A stretch of 64,000 nt of DNA from a virus. Made by a program: the position numbers and the translations under genes. The notes beneath the pieces are model-generated. The model ran no database searches and was not told where the DNA came from. It saw only the letters and a program-made list of their open reading frames with translations. This document shows positions 27,207 through 36,330 of the stretch, piece by piece. Within the stretch, counting starts at the first letter, position 1. Each line of letters starts with the position of its first letter. The stretch spans positions 1-64,000 of IMG/VR virus record IMGVR_UViG_3300028920_000052. One strand, 5' to 3'.

Positions 27207-29339
27207 TTAATCAATTGTTAATTGTTTTGTTACTTTAACTTCTTCTCTGGGTCTAGCCATAGGAAGTTCATCATCATCAATAGATAAAATTGTTTTTAAT
27301 GTAGGTTGTTCATAAGAATCTCCTACCATCCACTCAGGAATTATATTACCTATTCTTCTACGTGTTCTTGCACTATAGTTCATTTCTTTGTGTAATTCTT
27401 TTATATAGGCAGTCTGAACTTCTTCAGGTCTAGCTTTTCTAACTTCACTACAAAAGCTGTCCCCATGACCTTTCATTTCTGGATGGTCTACTCTAAATCC
27501 TATTGTGCCCGCTATTGCTAATAATTTACCAATATATCCTTCATGTGCATAATTATCCGCATACTGTTTAGTAACTACAATCCAATCTCCAACTTTTAGT
27601 TCTTCACTAGGAATTTCATGTAGTAATGCTTTTCTAAAATTTTTCGGATAATATTTCCCGCTACTTTGATTAGTTCCTTTATTATCTATCCAATCTATAT
27701 TTATATATTTTCCATCAAAAGGAGTAACACATTTAGCAATACTTCCTGTAGGAGCTGCAAATTGTTTTTTATCATTTAGAAAATAAAGAATATCGCCTGC
27801 TTTGAATTTTTCTTCAGAATCAGATTTTTCTTCGGGAATATTTTCTTTTAAAGCCTTTCCATACATATCATATCCTCTTAAGGCATAATCTTTTTCTACA
27901 AATGTTCCTTTAGTCATACATACATTTAACCACTTAATCTCTTCAGAGGTAGCTCTTCTCAAATTATCCCAATGTGCATCATTTAATCCAGTATTCATTG
28001 CATATTGACCACCATTGTTACCAGGCTTACTCATTATCATATGTGTCAAATTTATATAATGTGAATTTTTAATAGATCTAAATTGAAATACATAAGGGCC
28101 ATAAGTTCCATCAGAAGTATAGCATTCTCCTACTATTAAATCATTTATAGTTAATTTAGTAGGATTTACTGTTTCTAAAATTTCAAAATCAGACTGTCTA
28201 TAGTTAGTTGTATTTTTATTATTTTCTGGAGTAATGGCAGTTTTAGAATTTCCTTTCCATGTTTCACCTTCTTCAAAAGCACACCATGTAATATCCCCAG
28301 GAAAAAACTTTTTCTTTTCTTCTACTTTGGAAGGATGACTATCATACCAGTTAGTAGTTTCTTTAATACACCTCAATTTCCAGTATGGTTTATCTGTTGG
28401 AAAAGGTCTCATTACATTTATACTTTTCTTTTCTTCTTTCAATACATACTTTTTAAATTGTTCAGTTGTTATTTCTTCACCGAAATCATAACTATCTCCT
28501 TTTTTAATATGTCCAGGATTATGATCTGGTCTACCATTACTAGTTGCAATTCCTACAATAAACCCGATTTTAAGTAAAGGAGTGCTCGCTTTATATTTCC
28601 ATCTTGAAAGTATTTCTTGGTTTTCTTCAGTTACTACAACATGCCATCTTTCAGGTAATACAAATCCTTTAACTATTAAATCTGGATGTCCTTTAGGTAA
28701 ATATGGCTGAATTTCTTCTAATGAACAAGCTATAGCCTCATCATAATTACAAGAGCCTCCTATACCTGAATAATCTCCTCTATCAGAAATATATTCTGAA
28801 CATGCGCCTAAAGATTTATATTTAGCAAGGAAATTACTAGTTTTTGGTAGTTTATACCACTGTCCAACTATAAATTCTTCTTTTTTAGTTTTGGTTTTAG
28901 GTTCTTCTATTACTTCTGCCCATTTATTATCCTTAAAATGACAGTAAAAAGTAAACCCATTAGTAACTGAATATACATCTTTAGCTTCATGTTTATGCGT
29001 TCCTATCCTAAAATGCGCATCTTTAGGAATTTCATCAATTTTTTTAGTAACTAAACATTTAAATTTAGTCCCAACAGGGTATCTAAACTTAGCACATTCT
29101 AATAGTAAAGCATCAGTTAATTTCTCTACATCTTCTAGAGTTTTCATAATAGGAAAACCTCCTACTGAACTTTTATACCCTATAACTTTTTCAGAAAACT
29201 CTTTTTTATCTATTCCAAGAAAATCAAATATTGCATCATTGGCTCCACGATAACGCTCCCAGTAAAATCCTTCAAAAGCTTCTCTAAGCGTGTAAGACAT
29301 TTCTAAGAAGTCAATTTTATCTTTTAAGTTATATTTCAT
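27207..29339 (-). CDS. Large modular protein with repeated beta-type domains
   Basis: This 710-residue protein is unrecognised. It seems built of tandem modules, each a beta-rich stretch ending in a short helix with the pattern A-x-x-E-E-[IV]. Examples are ACSLEEIQPYL near 203, RRATSEEIKWLN near 475, and RKARPEEVQTAYI near 645. Segments such as KVGDWIVVTKQYADNYAHEG resemble SH3-like barrels. There is no signal peptide or catalytic motif. It overlaps the lysozyme gene by 11 bases. A binding or scaffold role is plausible but unproven. Confidence 0.65.
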   Translation of the reverse strand: MKYNLKDKIDFLEMSYTLREAFEGFYWERYRGANDAIFDFLGIDKKEFSEKVIGYKSSVGGFPIMKTLEDVEKLTDALLLECAKFRYPVGTKFKCLVTKKIDEIPKDAHFRIGTHKHEAKDVYSVTNGFTFYCHFKDNKWAEVIEEPKTKTKKEEFIVGQWYKLPKTSNFLAKYKSLGACSEYISDRGDYSGIGGSCNYDEAIACSLEEIQPYLPKGHPDLIVKGFVLPERWHVVVTEENQEILSRWKYKASTPLLKIGFIVGIATSNGRPDHNPGHIKKGDSYDFGEEITTEQFKKYVLKEEKKSINVMRPFPTDKPYWKLRCIKETTNWYDSHPSKVEEKKKFFPGDITWCAFEEGETWKGNSKTAITPENNKNTTNYRQSDFEILETVNPTKLTINDLIVGECYTSDGTYGPYVFQFRSIKNSHYINLTHMIMSKPGNNGGQYAMNTGLNDAHWDNLRRATSEEIKWLNVCMTKGTFVEKDYALRGYDMYGKALKENIPEEKSDSEEKFKAGDILYFLNDKKQFAAPTGSIAKCVTPFDGKYINIDWIDNKGTNQSSGKYYPKNFRKALLHEIPSEELKVGDWIVVTKQYADNYAHEGYIGKLLAIAGTIGFRVDHPEMKGHGDSFCSEVRKARPEEVQTAYIKELHKEMNYSARTRRRIGNIIPEWMVGDSYEQPTLKTILSIDDDELPMARPREEVKVTKQLTID

Positions 29340-29829
29340 ACCATTTTAATAAGTTTTTAGTTTTAATAAATTTATTTACATAATTAGGAACATTATATTT
29401 TACACCATATTTATTAGTTCCTATTTTACCTTTCCATTTTTTACTACCACTATTCCAGAAAGAAGCTATTTCTTCATTAGTAAATCCATTTCTTACTAAC
29501 ATATCAACTTTAGCTCTAGCAACTAAGTCTTGATTTTCTGGTATTTTTATATCTAAGTATTTTTTAAAGAATACATAAGAATAATACTTCCATGTTGCTT
29601 TAGTAAATTGATATGCTCCATATTCTTTTGATTTTCCTTTTAATTGGTAGTTCTCTCTTGACTCAATAATTCTTATAGTTTTAAGAATTAGATTAATTCT
29701 GTCTTGTAGCAGTATCTCTTTAACATTGTTGTTAAACCTAGTTTCTAAAAACTCTTTATCTAATGTAGGAGCTTTACTACTTAGGTTGATTGCGAGGATA
29801 AGACTTAAAATTATACATATTCTTTTCAT
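29329..29829 (-). CDS. Secreted lysozyme / lytic transglycosylase-like protein
   Basis: This 166-residue protein starts with a signal peptide (MKRICIILSLILAINLSS). The SLT/goose-lysozyme pattern follows: IRIIESRENYQLKG with catalytic-candidate E56, EYGAYQFTKATW near 68-80 and FWNSGSKKWKG near 123. It would cut peptidoglycan in the periplasm, as an exported endolysin or an entry enzyme. A Bacteroidetes-type promoter (29855-29885) lies directly upstream, so it can be expressed apart from the operon before it. Confidence 0.78.
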   Translation of the reverse strand: MKRICIILSLILAINLSSKAPTLDKEFLETRFNNNVKEILLQDRINLILKTIRIIESRENYQLKGKSKEYGAYQFTKATWKYYSYVFFKKYLDIKIPENQDLVARAKVDMLVRNGFTNEEIASFWNSGSKKWKGKIGTNKYGVKYNVPNYVNKFIKTKNLLKWYEI

Positions 29830-29846
29830 TGTTTTTAAATTTAAAA

Positions 29847-30116
29847 TTAGCTTGCAAAGGTAGTATTTTTTTTAATACTAACAAATGCACGCCTTAAAAG
29901 AGCAAGTTCTTGATTACCACCTTTCATAAAAGGTACATCATGTAACCAACCAACTTCTACTACACTGCCGTTTAATTGTTGTACACTTAAATGAACTGCA
30001 GGAGAATAGTTAATTAACCAGTATTTTATTACTTCATGTAGATATTCTTTTTCTTCTTCTTTATTTTTAAAAGATTTAGTAGTTTTTAAACTTTTTTTGA
30101 ATTCTTCCTCTGTCAT
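29847..30116 (-). CDS. Small hypothetical protein
   Basis: This 89-residue protein starts with a Lys-rich helix (MTEEEFKKSLKTTKSFKNKE). It then has VIKYWLINYSPAVHLSVQQL and a short beta part. Its stop region overlaps the lysozyme promoter and its start overlaps the next gene by 4 bases. The family is unknown. Confidence 0.6.
   Translation of the reverse strand: MTEEEFKKSLKTTKSFKNKEEEKEYLHEVIKYWLINYSPAVHLSVQQLNGSVVEVGWLHDVPFMKGGNQELALLRRAFVSIKKNTTFAS
29855..29885 (-). promoter_or_regulatory. Bacteroidetes-type promoter for the lysozyme gene
   Basis: On the minus strand TTTG is followed by 19 bases and then TACCTTTG, matching the Bacteroidetes consensus TTTG-N19-21-TAnnTTTG. The -7 box ends 26 bases upstream of the lysozyme start and lies in the tail of the preceding gene. 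Confidence 0.6.
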
Positions 30117-30298
30117 TCTTCTTCTTTTTTAGACTCATAACAAGCAGGCACTCTATTATCTACAGAATATGGAAAATCTGGACTTCCCCACCATAATTCT
30201 CCTTTTCTTTTCTGTTCATCATTCATAGCATCTGTACAAGTATCAAAATTTATACAAGTATTTTGTGAACAGAAAGTTTTATCCCTAAAGGTTATCAT
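30113..30298 (-). CDS. Small Cys-rich protein
   Basis: From the ATG at 30298 (MITFRDKTF) this is a 61-residue protein with FCSQNTCINFDTCTD and a later CYESK, four Cys that could bind zinc. An in-frame ATG at 30331 would overlap the neighbouring zinc-ribbon gene by 47 bases, so I prefer the inner start, which overlaps by 14. The family is not recognised. Confidence 0.55.
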   Translation of the reverse strand: MITFRDKTFCSQNTCINFDTCTDAMNDEQKRKGELWWGSPDFPYSVDNRVPACYESKKEEE

Positions 30299-30479
30299 AA
30301 GTTTTCTTACTTTTTTTAGTACATTCATCACAGTAATAAGATGGAAGAGCTATGCTATTTTTTACTGCATTTATTTCTTCTTCAGTAAAGTCTCTTCCTT
30401 CTTTGATAATCTTATCACAATTAGAACACAGAATTGCTAAATTACCGCTATTCCATTTTATTTTCCATCTGTTCATCAT
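30285..30479 (-). CDS. Small zinc-ribbon protein
   Basis: This 64-residue protein has CSNC near residue 18 and CDEC near 50, a clear CxxC pair-of-pairs that should bind one zinc ion. HNH-like and DksA-like proteins share such ribbons, but no further motif is present. It overlaps the next gene by 4 bases. Confidence 0.6.
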   Translation of the reverse strand: MMNRWKIKWNSGNLAILCSNCDKIIKEGRDFTEEEINAVKNSIALPSYYCDECTKKSKKTYDNL

Positions 30480-30826
30480 TCTAATAATTTTTTAACATCT
30501 TTTTGAATAACTTCAAAATACCCACCCTTTTCTACTAAAGGGGCTTTTTCATCATATTTAGCAATACATTCAAGTATATCAATTACTTCAACCATTTTTT
30601 TTGTTAAAGGCATAATTACTTTTTCTCTTTTGTCTACTACGTATTCACTATCTACAGGTGTAGATTTTAATTCATCTATCCTTATAGAAAATGTATTATC
30701 TATAATAGGAGAATACACAATATAATCATCAGTAGGAGAATTAGGCATTTTTAGTACTGTTACTGGAACAGTTAAATCCTTATGTTCTTTATAAGGTTGT
30801 TTTAGATATAATTTATCTTTTTCCAT
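30476..30826 (-). CDS. Hypothetical protein, 116 residues
   Basis: This protein begins MEKDKLYLKQPYKEHKDLTV, beta-rich in the first half and helical at the end (EVIDILECIAKYDEK, VIQKDVKKLLE). The family is not recognised. It lies 50 bases after the helicase gene in the same direction. Confidence 0.6.
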   Translation of the reverse strand: MEKDKLYLKQPYKEHKDLTVPVTVLKMPNSPTDDYIVYSPIIDNTFSIRIDELKSTPVDSEYVVDKREKVIMPLTKKMVEVIDILECIAKYDEKAPLVEKGGYFEVIQKDVKKLLE

Positions 30827-30876
30827 ATTTTATTCAGTTTTTATATTAATAATATAAAAGATTTTACTAGTATAAG

Positions 30877-32004
30877 TTAAAGAGTAACAGTTCTAGTCTC
30901 TATTTTTCTATATGTATCTTCTGACATTTTATCCGCTGAAGGAAGTTCTTTATATACAGAAGTAGCTCCGTCAAAATACATTGGGATTTCTTTATTAGTT
31001 TCAGATATATTAGATTTAAGAATAATAAAACTTCTATAAGCATCTTTTAGTCTATCAATATTATATCCTTCATAGTTTCCAATACCAAATCTATTAGGTG
31101 CCCACAATCCAAATATGAGTATATGATCTCTTTGGCATTCTTTTGAATTACCTAATCCGTCTAAAGAAACTTTACATCTTTCTACTATAAGATTACCTCT
31201 TAAATCAAATTGAGGTTTTTCTGACTCTGCAGCTTGTTGTAAAATATTAATTACATTCCACTTCCAATGCTTAGTTATTTGAAGTCTGCCATATCTAGAA
31301 GTCCATTTATTAATAGTTTCTAATCTAGTTTCACCTTTTTCAGTCTGTAAATTATTCAAATTATCTATTACCCAGATTACTTGCTCATCAGGATCATTAG
31401 GAACATAGTGAGAGTATACTTCATGTTTATAAGTACCACCTTTATCATCAGAAAAATCCATTTCCTTTGTATAATGTGTGCCAATTTTATTACTTATAGC
31501 TCTTCCCCACTTATAAATTCCAGTAGGATTGTACACACTGTCATTTATCTCACAATAACTAAGTAATTCATTTATTTCTTCTTCTGCAGAATCTAATAAG
31601 CTCTCAATTTCTTTTGGTAAAGGAGCACCTCTTCTACTATTTAGTTCAAGAACATCTGTTCTTTTATTAAATTTGTGTAATATTACAGCTGAATACAATT
31701 TTGCAATAAAATCTTCTTTACTATCTTCTAACAAAGAGATAAGAAACCTAAATTTATAATTATTTTTTGGATGCTTCTTTTTTAATTTATACACTGTTAA
31801 AAGTAATAATCCTATCCAAGAGTTGCTTTTACCTACACCTGAACCAGCAGTTATCATTACTTGAATTGCTGGTGGAATTACAGGAATAAATTGTCCTAGC
31901 TTTGGAAAAGATTCATAAAGAGGTAATCCTACCAATTTTCCTTCTAAAACTTTTTGTTTATTATCTAAAAAAGTTTGTTTAACTTGTTTTACAGTATCTT
32001 TCAT
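30877..32004 (-). CDS. DnaB-like replicative helicase (SF4, RecA fold)
   Basis: This 375-residue protein has Walker A AGSGVGKS at 53-60 and Walker B QVIWVIDNLNNL near 210. A SWIGLLLLTVYKL helix and a late GNSKECQRDHILIFG region are compatible with SF4 hexameric helicases. It lacks the N-terminal domain of DnaB and is only the motor part. It would unwind DNA at the fork together with the DnaG primase. The helicase-loader candidate gene overlaps it by 4 bases, which supports the assignment. Confidence 0.8.
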   Translation of the reverse strand: MKDTVKQVKQTFLDNKQKVLEGKLVGLPLYESFPKLGQFIPVIPPAIQVMITAGSGVGKSNSWIGLLLLTVYKLKKKHPKNNYKFRFLISLLEDSKEDFIAKLYSAVILHKFNKRTDVLELNSRRGAPLPKEIESLLDSAEEEINELLSYCEINDSVYNPTGIYKWGRAISNKIGTHYTKEMDFSDDKGGTYKHEVYSHYVPNDPDEQVIWVIDNLNNLQTEKGETRLETINKWTSRYGRLQITKHWKWNVINILQQAAESEKPQFDLRGNLIVERCKVSLDGLGNSKECQRDHILIFGLWAPNRFGIGNYEGYNIDRLKDAYRSFIILKSNISETNKEIPMYFDGATSVYKELPSADKMSEDTYRKIETRTVTL

Positions 32005-32534
32005 ACCATTTCACTAGTTCTACCTATTTGAGGTTTAAAACTTAAATATTTAACATCTTGTTGCCACTTTTGTTGATTAATATATGTTTCTAAATTATTC
32101 ATATATTCATAATCTTTACTAGCAACTCTTGCTTTAACTATCTGTATTATTTTATTGTGAATTTCCACACTTTTTACTTTTGCAAGATATTTTTTTCTGC
32201 ATACTTCATAATCTCTAGTAGGTTTACCTATCCACATTTTTTTACTTGCTCTTAATATTCTACCAGAAGGAGTAGTAACAGGAAATACTTCCCAAAATTC
32301 ATCAAAGTTAACAACAGGATGTTTAGGTTCAAATAGTTCTTTAGCCTTACTTCTTAGTTCAATAGTATCTTCACAGTATTTAACCCACATGTTATTTTCC
32401 ATATTTTCTAACATTTTAGAAGGCCAATGATACTCTCCTGCTAATGGATCTTCTCCCTCATTAATTAAGGCAAGAAACATAAATTCATCAACAAATAATC
32501 CACTTTTTTTAAGTGCTTTTAAATCTATTTCCAT
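32001..32534 (-). CDS. Helicase-loader / replication-initiator candidate
   Basis: From ATG 32534 this is a 177-residue protein. The middle has NFDEFWEVFP, then RASKKMWIGK and a helical end with ETYINQQKWQQD. This FxxFW..P....A.K.W pattern is found in the C-terminal part of phage O/DnaT-like replication proteins that load helicase. The start at 32606 would overlap the upstream gene by 70 bases, while MEIDLKAL at 32534 sits just after that gene's stop. Its position next to the helicase supports a loader role. Confidence 0.55.
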   Translation of the reverse strand: MEIDLKALKKSGLFVDEFMFLALINEGEDPLAGEYHWPSKMLENMENNMWVKYCEDTIELRSKAKELFEPKHPVVNFDEFWEVFPVTTPSGRILRASKKMWIGKPTRDYEVCRKKYLAKVKSVEIHNKIIQIVKARVASKDYEYMNNLETYINQQKWQQDVKYLSFKPQIGRTSEMV

Positions 32535-32535
32535 A

Positions 32536-32814
32536 TTAAATTTCAATATTATAAGTTCCACCAGTAAGTGTATATGGTTCTCCAACTGTACCTGTTTTAT
32601 CCCCATATGTAAACCAAGGCTGTACTACCCAAGGTTGATAAAGATCTACAACAATTGGTGGAGTAGTCCATGTAATAGTAACATTAGTTTCTAATGAGAA
32701 CTCTCTCCATTTATCATAAGGTAAAAGTTTCTCTAATATTTCTACAAAAGCACCAAGATTTACTTTATCTTCAATCTTGATTATTTTATTATCTGTATCA
32801 AGTTGTAATTTCAT
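32536..32814 (-). CDS. Hypothetical protein, 92 residues
   Basis: From ATG 32814 (MKLQLDTDNKII) this is a beta-rich protein with many Trp and Thr residues (TITWTTPPIVVDLYQPWVVQ). An earlier ATG at 32826 is possible but overlaps the preceding gene more. The family is unknown. Confidence 0.6.
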   Translation of the reverse strand: MKLQLDTDNKIIKIEDKVNLGAFVEILEKLLPYDKWREFSLETNVTITWTTPPIVVDLYQPWVVQPWFTYGDKTGTVGEPYTLTGGTYNIEI

Positions 32815-33214
32815 CTTTTTCTTCATAAATAAGTTTAAATTTTCTTAATTCTTGGTTGTATTTATAAACAAATACTTTATCAAATTCTATTTCTATTTCA
32901 AGAATACCGCTTCTAATAAAGTTACCGTTAATAATGGTATTAAAATAGTCTAAAATAGCTAATTTATTAGAATAATCCCTTAAATCTCCATAAAATACTA
33001 CAACCATCGCAGCAATAGAAGATTCATCAGTATTTTTAATTATTTTATACTCTATGCTCCCTTCACTTCCACAAGGTAATTTAGATTTTTCCCAGTGTTG
33101 AGTATCTTCATCTTCCCATTTACAAATTTTACCTAATTCTTTTTCTGTAGGTAATCCTAATCCTTGAAATCCATCAAATCTAATTGATGCATTCACATGT
33201 GTCCATTGACTCAT
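32798..33214 (-). CDS. Hypothetical protein, 138 residues
   Basis: This mixed alpha/beta protein begins MSQWTHVNASIRFDGFQGLG and has a Cys/Gly segment LPCGSEGSIEYKI. It is not recognised. Its ends overlap both neighbours by 17 to 35 bases in the compact gene string. Confidence 0.6.
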   Translation of the reverse strand: MSQWTHVNASIRFDGFQGLGLPTEKELGKICKWEDEDTQHWEKSKLPCGSEGSIEYKIIKNTDESSIAAMVVVFYGDLRDYSNKLAILDYFNTIINGNFIRSGILEIEIEFDKVFVYKYNQELRKFKLIYEEKDEITT

Positions 33215-33494
33215 TATTTAAAGGTTTATTAGTTTTAAAATTAATTTGAAATCCTACATTAAATCCTAACCAATCAAAATGTAGTCCTATTCCTACGTAG
33301 GATTCGTGTATTCCATTTTCATCTTTCCAATCAAATGTTTCATTCATTTGAGCATCTATAAAGAAATCAAGTGATGGGAATAATGCAATATCAAGATATT
33401 TACAAGTTAGATAATGCAGTCCTCCCCACCACTCAAATCTCTTAAAAGATAAATCTGCATTATTAAGCTCTTCTATTAAATCTTTAGTGTCCAT
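33180..33494 (-). CDS. Hypothetical protein, 104 residues
   Basis: From ATG 33494 (MDTKDLIEEL) this aromatic-rich protein has FEWWGGLHYLTCKYLD and FDWLGFNVGFQINF. The frame extends to an ATG at 33527, but that overlaps the previous gene by 44 bases, so the inner start is preferred. The family is unknown. Confidence 0.6.
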   Translation of the reverse strand: MDTKDLIEELNNADLSFKRFEWWGGLHYLTCKYLDIALFPSLDFFIDAQMNETFDWKDENGIHESYVGIGLHFDWLGFNVGFQINFKTNKPLNNESMDTCECIN

Positions 33495-33741
33495 ACTGCT
33501 TATATAAAAGTTCATTTTCTGTCTCACATATCTCTAAAGAATATACTTTAATTACATCATCTAAAGTACAATCAATAAGGAATTCTTTTTTAAGGAATTC
33601 ATAGATTTCATCATATCCTCCAATAGGAGAAAATTTATGATGTATAATATCACATAGTTCTCTAAGAATTGTTAAACTTACTTTTTTTAATATAGGTTTA
33701 ACTTCTTCTTTTATAATATGAGGTTTTATTGTATTAATCAT
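33484..33741 (-). CDS. Small hypothetical protein
   Basis: This 85-residue helical protein (MINTIKPHIIKEEVKPILKK) has HHKFSPIGGYDEIYEFLKK. It overlaps the following gene by 8-11 bases. Function is not recognised. Confidence 0.55.
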   Translation of the reverse strand: MINTIKPHIIKEEVKPILKKVSLTILRELCDIIHHKFSPIGGYDEIYEFLKKEFLIDCTLDDVIKVYSLEICETENELLYKQYGH

Positions 33742-33973
33742 CTTTAGTATATTGATTAAAGTAATCTTCTACAGTTATGTCATCATTTATTATTTCTGCT
33801 TTGCTTGTTTGCATGAATTCTTTTAAATAGCTTTTTACTTCTTCTCCTTTAATATTAGGATATTTTTCTTTAAATTCTTCTTTACATTCTCTACAAATAT
33901 ATCCTATATCTGGAATATACGTGTCACATAAAATATTCTCACAGTCTTTTCTAGAACAGTTCATTACTCCCAT
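33734..33973 (-). CDS. Small zinc-finger protein
   Basis: This 79-residue protein has Cys at NCSRKDCENILC and CRECKE in the first 31 residues, enough to bind one zinc ion. An acidic helical tail follows. It lies 2 bases after the SF2 helicase gene. Function is unknown. Confidence 0.6.
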   Translation of the reverse strand: MGVMNCSRKDCENILCDTYIPDIGYICRECKEEFKEKYPNIKGEEVKSYLKEFMQTSKAEIINDDITVEDYFNQYTKDD

Positions 33974-33975
33974 AG

Positions 33976-35112
33976 TTATAATTCATTAAAATTAATCCAA
34001 TTAAGATATTCTGTATTAAATCCTTCTAAAGCAGTTTTAAGATATTGAGTATCCTGAGTATTCTTTACATAGAGTATATAATATTCAGGATGTTCTGCAC
34101 GAAGCACTCGCCCGCAGCTTTGAATAAAAGACTTCATATTATTATCTAATTGCACCATTACTCCTGCTTCAATATTGTTAAGATTCATACTTTCTCTAAG
34201 CATTCTAGTAGTAAATAATTTACTAATCTTACCTTCATTAAAATCTTTTATCATATCTGCTCTTAAATCTGCAGATATATTAGAATGTACTGAATAGCCA
34301 TTAGACAATATTTCAGATTGTGCTATAGAATAAGTAAAACATATTAATCTTTTATCCTTTAGTTTATGTAATAAAATTTTAGCATAAGGTGTTTTAAGGT
34401 CTGAAAGAAACTTTTTTCTTGTTCCTCCAGCTCTTAACCAATTAGTTTTATCCCATTCTGTTCTGCTACTAAAAAACCTTTGTTTTAAGTACTCAATTCT
34501 ATTTGACTGTAAATCATACCATTCTTGTTGTGTACATGGTTTAGATTTATCTCTACTAAATTTAAACACATATTTTTTACTTTTGGTATCTAAGACTATT
34601 CCAATAAGATGTATTTTAGGCTCAGGTAAAATTTCTTCTTTTATAGCATGAGACATAGTAATTTTATGGTAAAACACATCTGGAATAATTTTATTTAAAT
34701 TTTCTTTCTGTTTTCTACTAAGAGTAGCAGATAGTCCAACAAGTCTTTTTAGTTTATAAAAATATATTTGTTGAATAGCATTTAGTCTTTTAACACTTAA
34801 TAATCCATTATGAAATTCATCAAAACAATAATATTCATTATCTATAAACTTATGTAAAGATGCATAGCATAGAAATCTAACATTCTCTAATAAACCTTCT
34901 TTACCATGTTTCTTAAATTCATCCTTCCAGTTTTGAATATGGTTAGTTTCTGCTACTACAATGTTCCAAAAACCACCAACTTTTTCCATTATTTTAATGA
35001 AAGTTAAAGATTTTCCCAATCCAGTTGGATGTTCATAGACAATGAAAGGATGCTTTAGTGCTAGTTCAACCGCATTGGACTGTATTTCATCTTTAAGTTG
35101 ATTAGTTTTCAT
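33976..35112 (-). CDS. SF2 DEAD/SNF2-type helicase
   Basis: This 378-residue helicase has motif I HPTGLGKSLTF near 28-38, motif II YCFDEFHNG near 116 (DEFH in place of DEAH), motif III VGLSATLS near 146 and motif VI SFIQSCGRVLR near 333. This is a compact two-domain SF2 enzyme of the type common in crAss-like phages. It could remodel replication forks or recombination intermediates. Its start overlaps the upstream gene by 4 bases. Confidence 0.85.
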   Translation of the reverse strand: MKTNQLKDEIQSNAVELALKHPFIVYEHPTGLGKSLTFIKIMEKVGGFWNIVVAETNHIQNWKDEFKKHGKEGLLENVRFLCYASLHKFIDNEYYCFDEFHNGLLSVKRLNAIQQIYFYKLKRLVGLSATLSRKQKENLNKIIPDVFYHKITMSHAIKEEILPEPKIHLIGIVLDTKSKKYVFKFSRDKSKPCTQQEWYDLQSNRIEYLKQRFFSSRTEWDKTNWLRAGGTRKKFLSDLKTPYAKILLHKLKDKRLICFTYSIAQSEILSNGYSVHSNISADLRADMIKDFNEGKISKLFTTRMLRESMNLNNIEAGVMVQLDNNMKSFIQSCGRVLRAEHPEYYILYVKNTQDTQYLKTALEGFNTEYLNWINFNEL

Positions 35113-35327
35113 TTTTTATTAATTAAAGTTTTCATAAATAGGTAACTAAATTGTGTATTTAATCCAAAGTGATATTTACCATCTAGTTTTCCTTTATCTA
35201 TAATGTTTAAAACTTCTGCAATAATATCTTCAGATACATCTTTACCTTCTCTTAAATCATACCATTTATAAGGAGTTATAGTTCTTAAAAATTCATAAGC
35301 TTTATGCTGTATTTCATCTTTGATCAT
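35109..35327 (-). CDS. Small hypothetical protein
   Basis: This 72-residue protein starts MIKDEIQHKAYEFLRT, which echoes the N-terminus of the adjacent helicase (QLKDEIQSNAVELAL). The likeness is short and could be chance or a fragment duplication. No motif beyond that. It overlaps the helicase start by 4 bases. Confidence 0.55.
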   Translation of the reverse strand: MIKDEIQHKAYEFLRTITPYKWYDLREGKDVSEDIIAEVLNIIDKGKLDGKYHFGLNTQFSYLFMKTLINKK

Positions 35328-35333
35328 TTTTAT

Positions 35334-35594
35334 TTATTTTACTATTATTTGGTTCTTTACTCTTTGTATAAAATTATCAAAGGATTCAAACCTTATTGAC
35401 ACCATCTGTAATGCTGGCATTAATACTTTCCCATCAGTTGTCAATATTTCTTTACAGGTAACTTCATACTGTGTTTCCCATGTTTCAGAGGCTCTGCCAT
35501 GATACCCTTCAAAGGTTCTTCTTATAGATAAATTAAATTGAAGTTCTCCACTAAACCAACCTGTCTGTTCAATGTACTTTGCTATTTCTTCCAT
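35334..35594 (-). CDS. Small hypothetical protein
   Basis: This 86-residue beta-rich protein contains FNLSIRRTFEGYHGR and ILTTDGKVLMPALQ. It lies 6 bases before the next gene in the same operon. The gap upstream (35595-35664) is AT-rich with no clear signal. The family is unknown. Confidence 0.55.
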   Translation of the reverse strand: MEEIAKYIEQTGWFSGELQFNLSIRRTFEGYHGRASETWETQYEVTCKEILTTDGKVLMPALQMVSIRFESFDNFIQRVKNQIIVK

Positions 35595-35664
35595 TATTCA
35601 ATTAAGTTAATTACATTAAGTATGGATTAATATTATTATTATAAGTGTTATCATTTTTTTTTAT

Positions 35665-36030
35665 TTAATCTGATAAAAGGTCAGTTAATTGAGATCTCGC
35701 TTCATTTTTTATATTAGATAAGTCTATTTCAGAAAGTTTTATTGCTTCTTTTATTAAAGAATTTAAATTAAGCCTAATAACTTTATCTAAATAAAAAGCA
35801 AGTCTAGGCATTTGATGATATACAGCATCTCCAGAGGGTATTTCTGTGGAATAACTTATCAAATATCCTAAATTTTCTCCATTGTTATACCATTTATCTT
35901 TAGAAGTTGTTAGTTCATATATAATTTTTCTATTTTTTTTCTTATTCACAATAGAAGCTTTAGTTATGATAGAAATCATATATTCATGCTCTTCTTTTTC
36001 CTTTAAATATTTATTCATTAAATTTTCCAT
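35665..36030 (-). CDS. Hypothetical protein, about 121 residues
   Basis: This protein is preferably read from MENLMNKYLKEKEEHEY at ATG 36030, because this abuts the stop of the preceding gene; an ATG at 36039 would add three residues. It has a Lys-rich helix, then beta strands and a helical end. The family is not recognised. Confidence 0.55.
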   Translation of the reverse strand: MENLMNKYLKEKEEHEYMISIITKASIVNKKKNRKIIYELTTSKDKWYNNGENLGYLISYSTEIPSGDAVYHQMPRLAFYLDKVIRLNLNSLIKEAIKLSEIDLSNIKNEARSQLTDLLSD

Positions 36031-36329
36031 TATTTCCAAGTATTTAAAAATTCAATATATTCTTTCATTTTTTCAATAGGCACATCAAATGCTTTTTTAT
36101 TTACTTCATACATAAATGCCTCCATTTCATCAAATGCAAATTCAGCTTGATCTCCTTGCCTATTACATTGAAATAATAGTTCTTTCCACATTTGAGAAGC
36201 TTGTTTATGAAGAATATTTACCCATCTTTTAGCACCATGTTTGAGATCTAAGTCTTTAAGACTGTTTATAAATATAGTAAGTACTCCAAATAGTACCATT
36301 ACTTTACTTGATTCTGATATATTTTTCAT
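36030..36329 (-). CDS. Hypothetical protein, 99 residues
   Basis: From ATG 36329, directly after the stop of the DNA polymerase gene, this protein begins MKNISESSKVMVLFGV and is helical with a Trp-containing middle (AKRWVNILHKQ). A start at 36368 would lie inside the polymerase frame. Close linkage to the polymerase suggests co-expression, nothing more. Confidence 0.55.
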   Translation of the reverse strand: MKNISESSKVMVLFGVLTIFINSLKDLDLKHGAKRWVNILHKQASQMWKELLFQCNRQGDQAEFAFDEMEAFMYEVNKKAFDVPIEKMKEYIEFLNTWK

Positions 36330-36330
36330 G

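Noticed and set aside
35109-35327. A truncated copy of the SF2 helicase
   Set aside because: Only about a dozen N-terminal residues look alike and no helicase motif follows, so chance is as likely; it is listed as a plain small gene.
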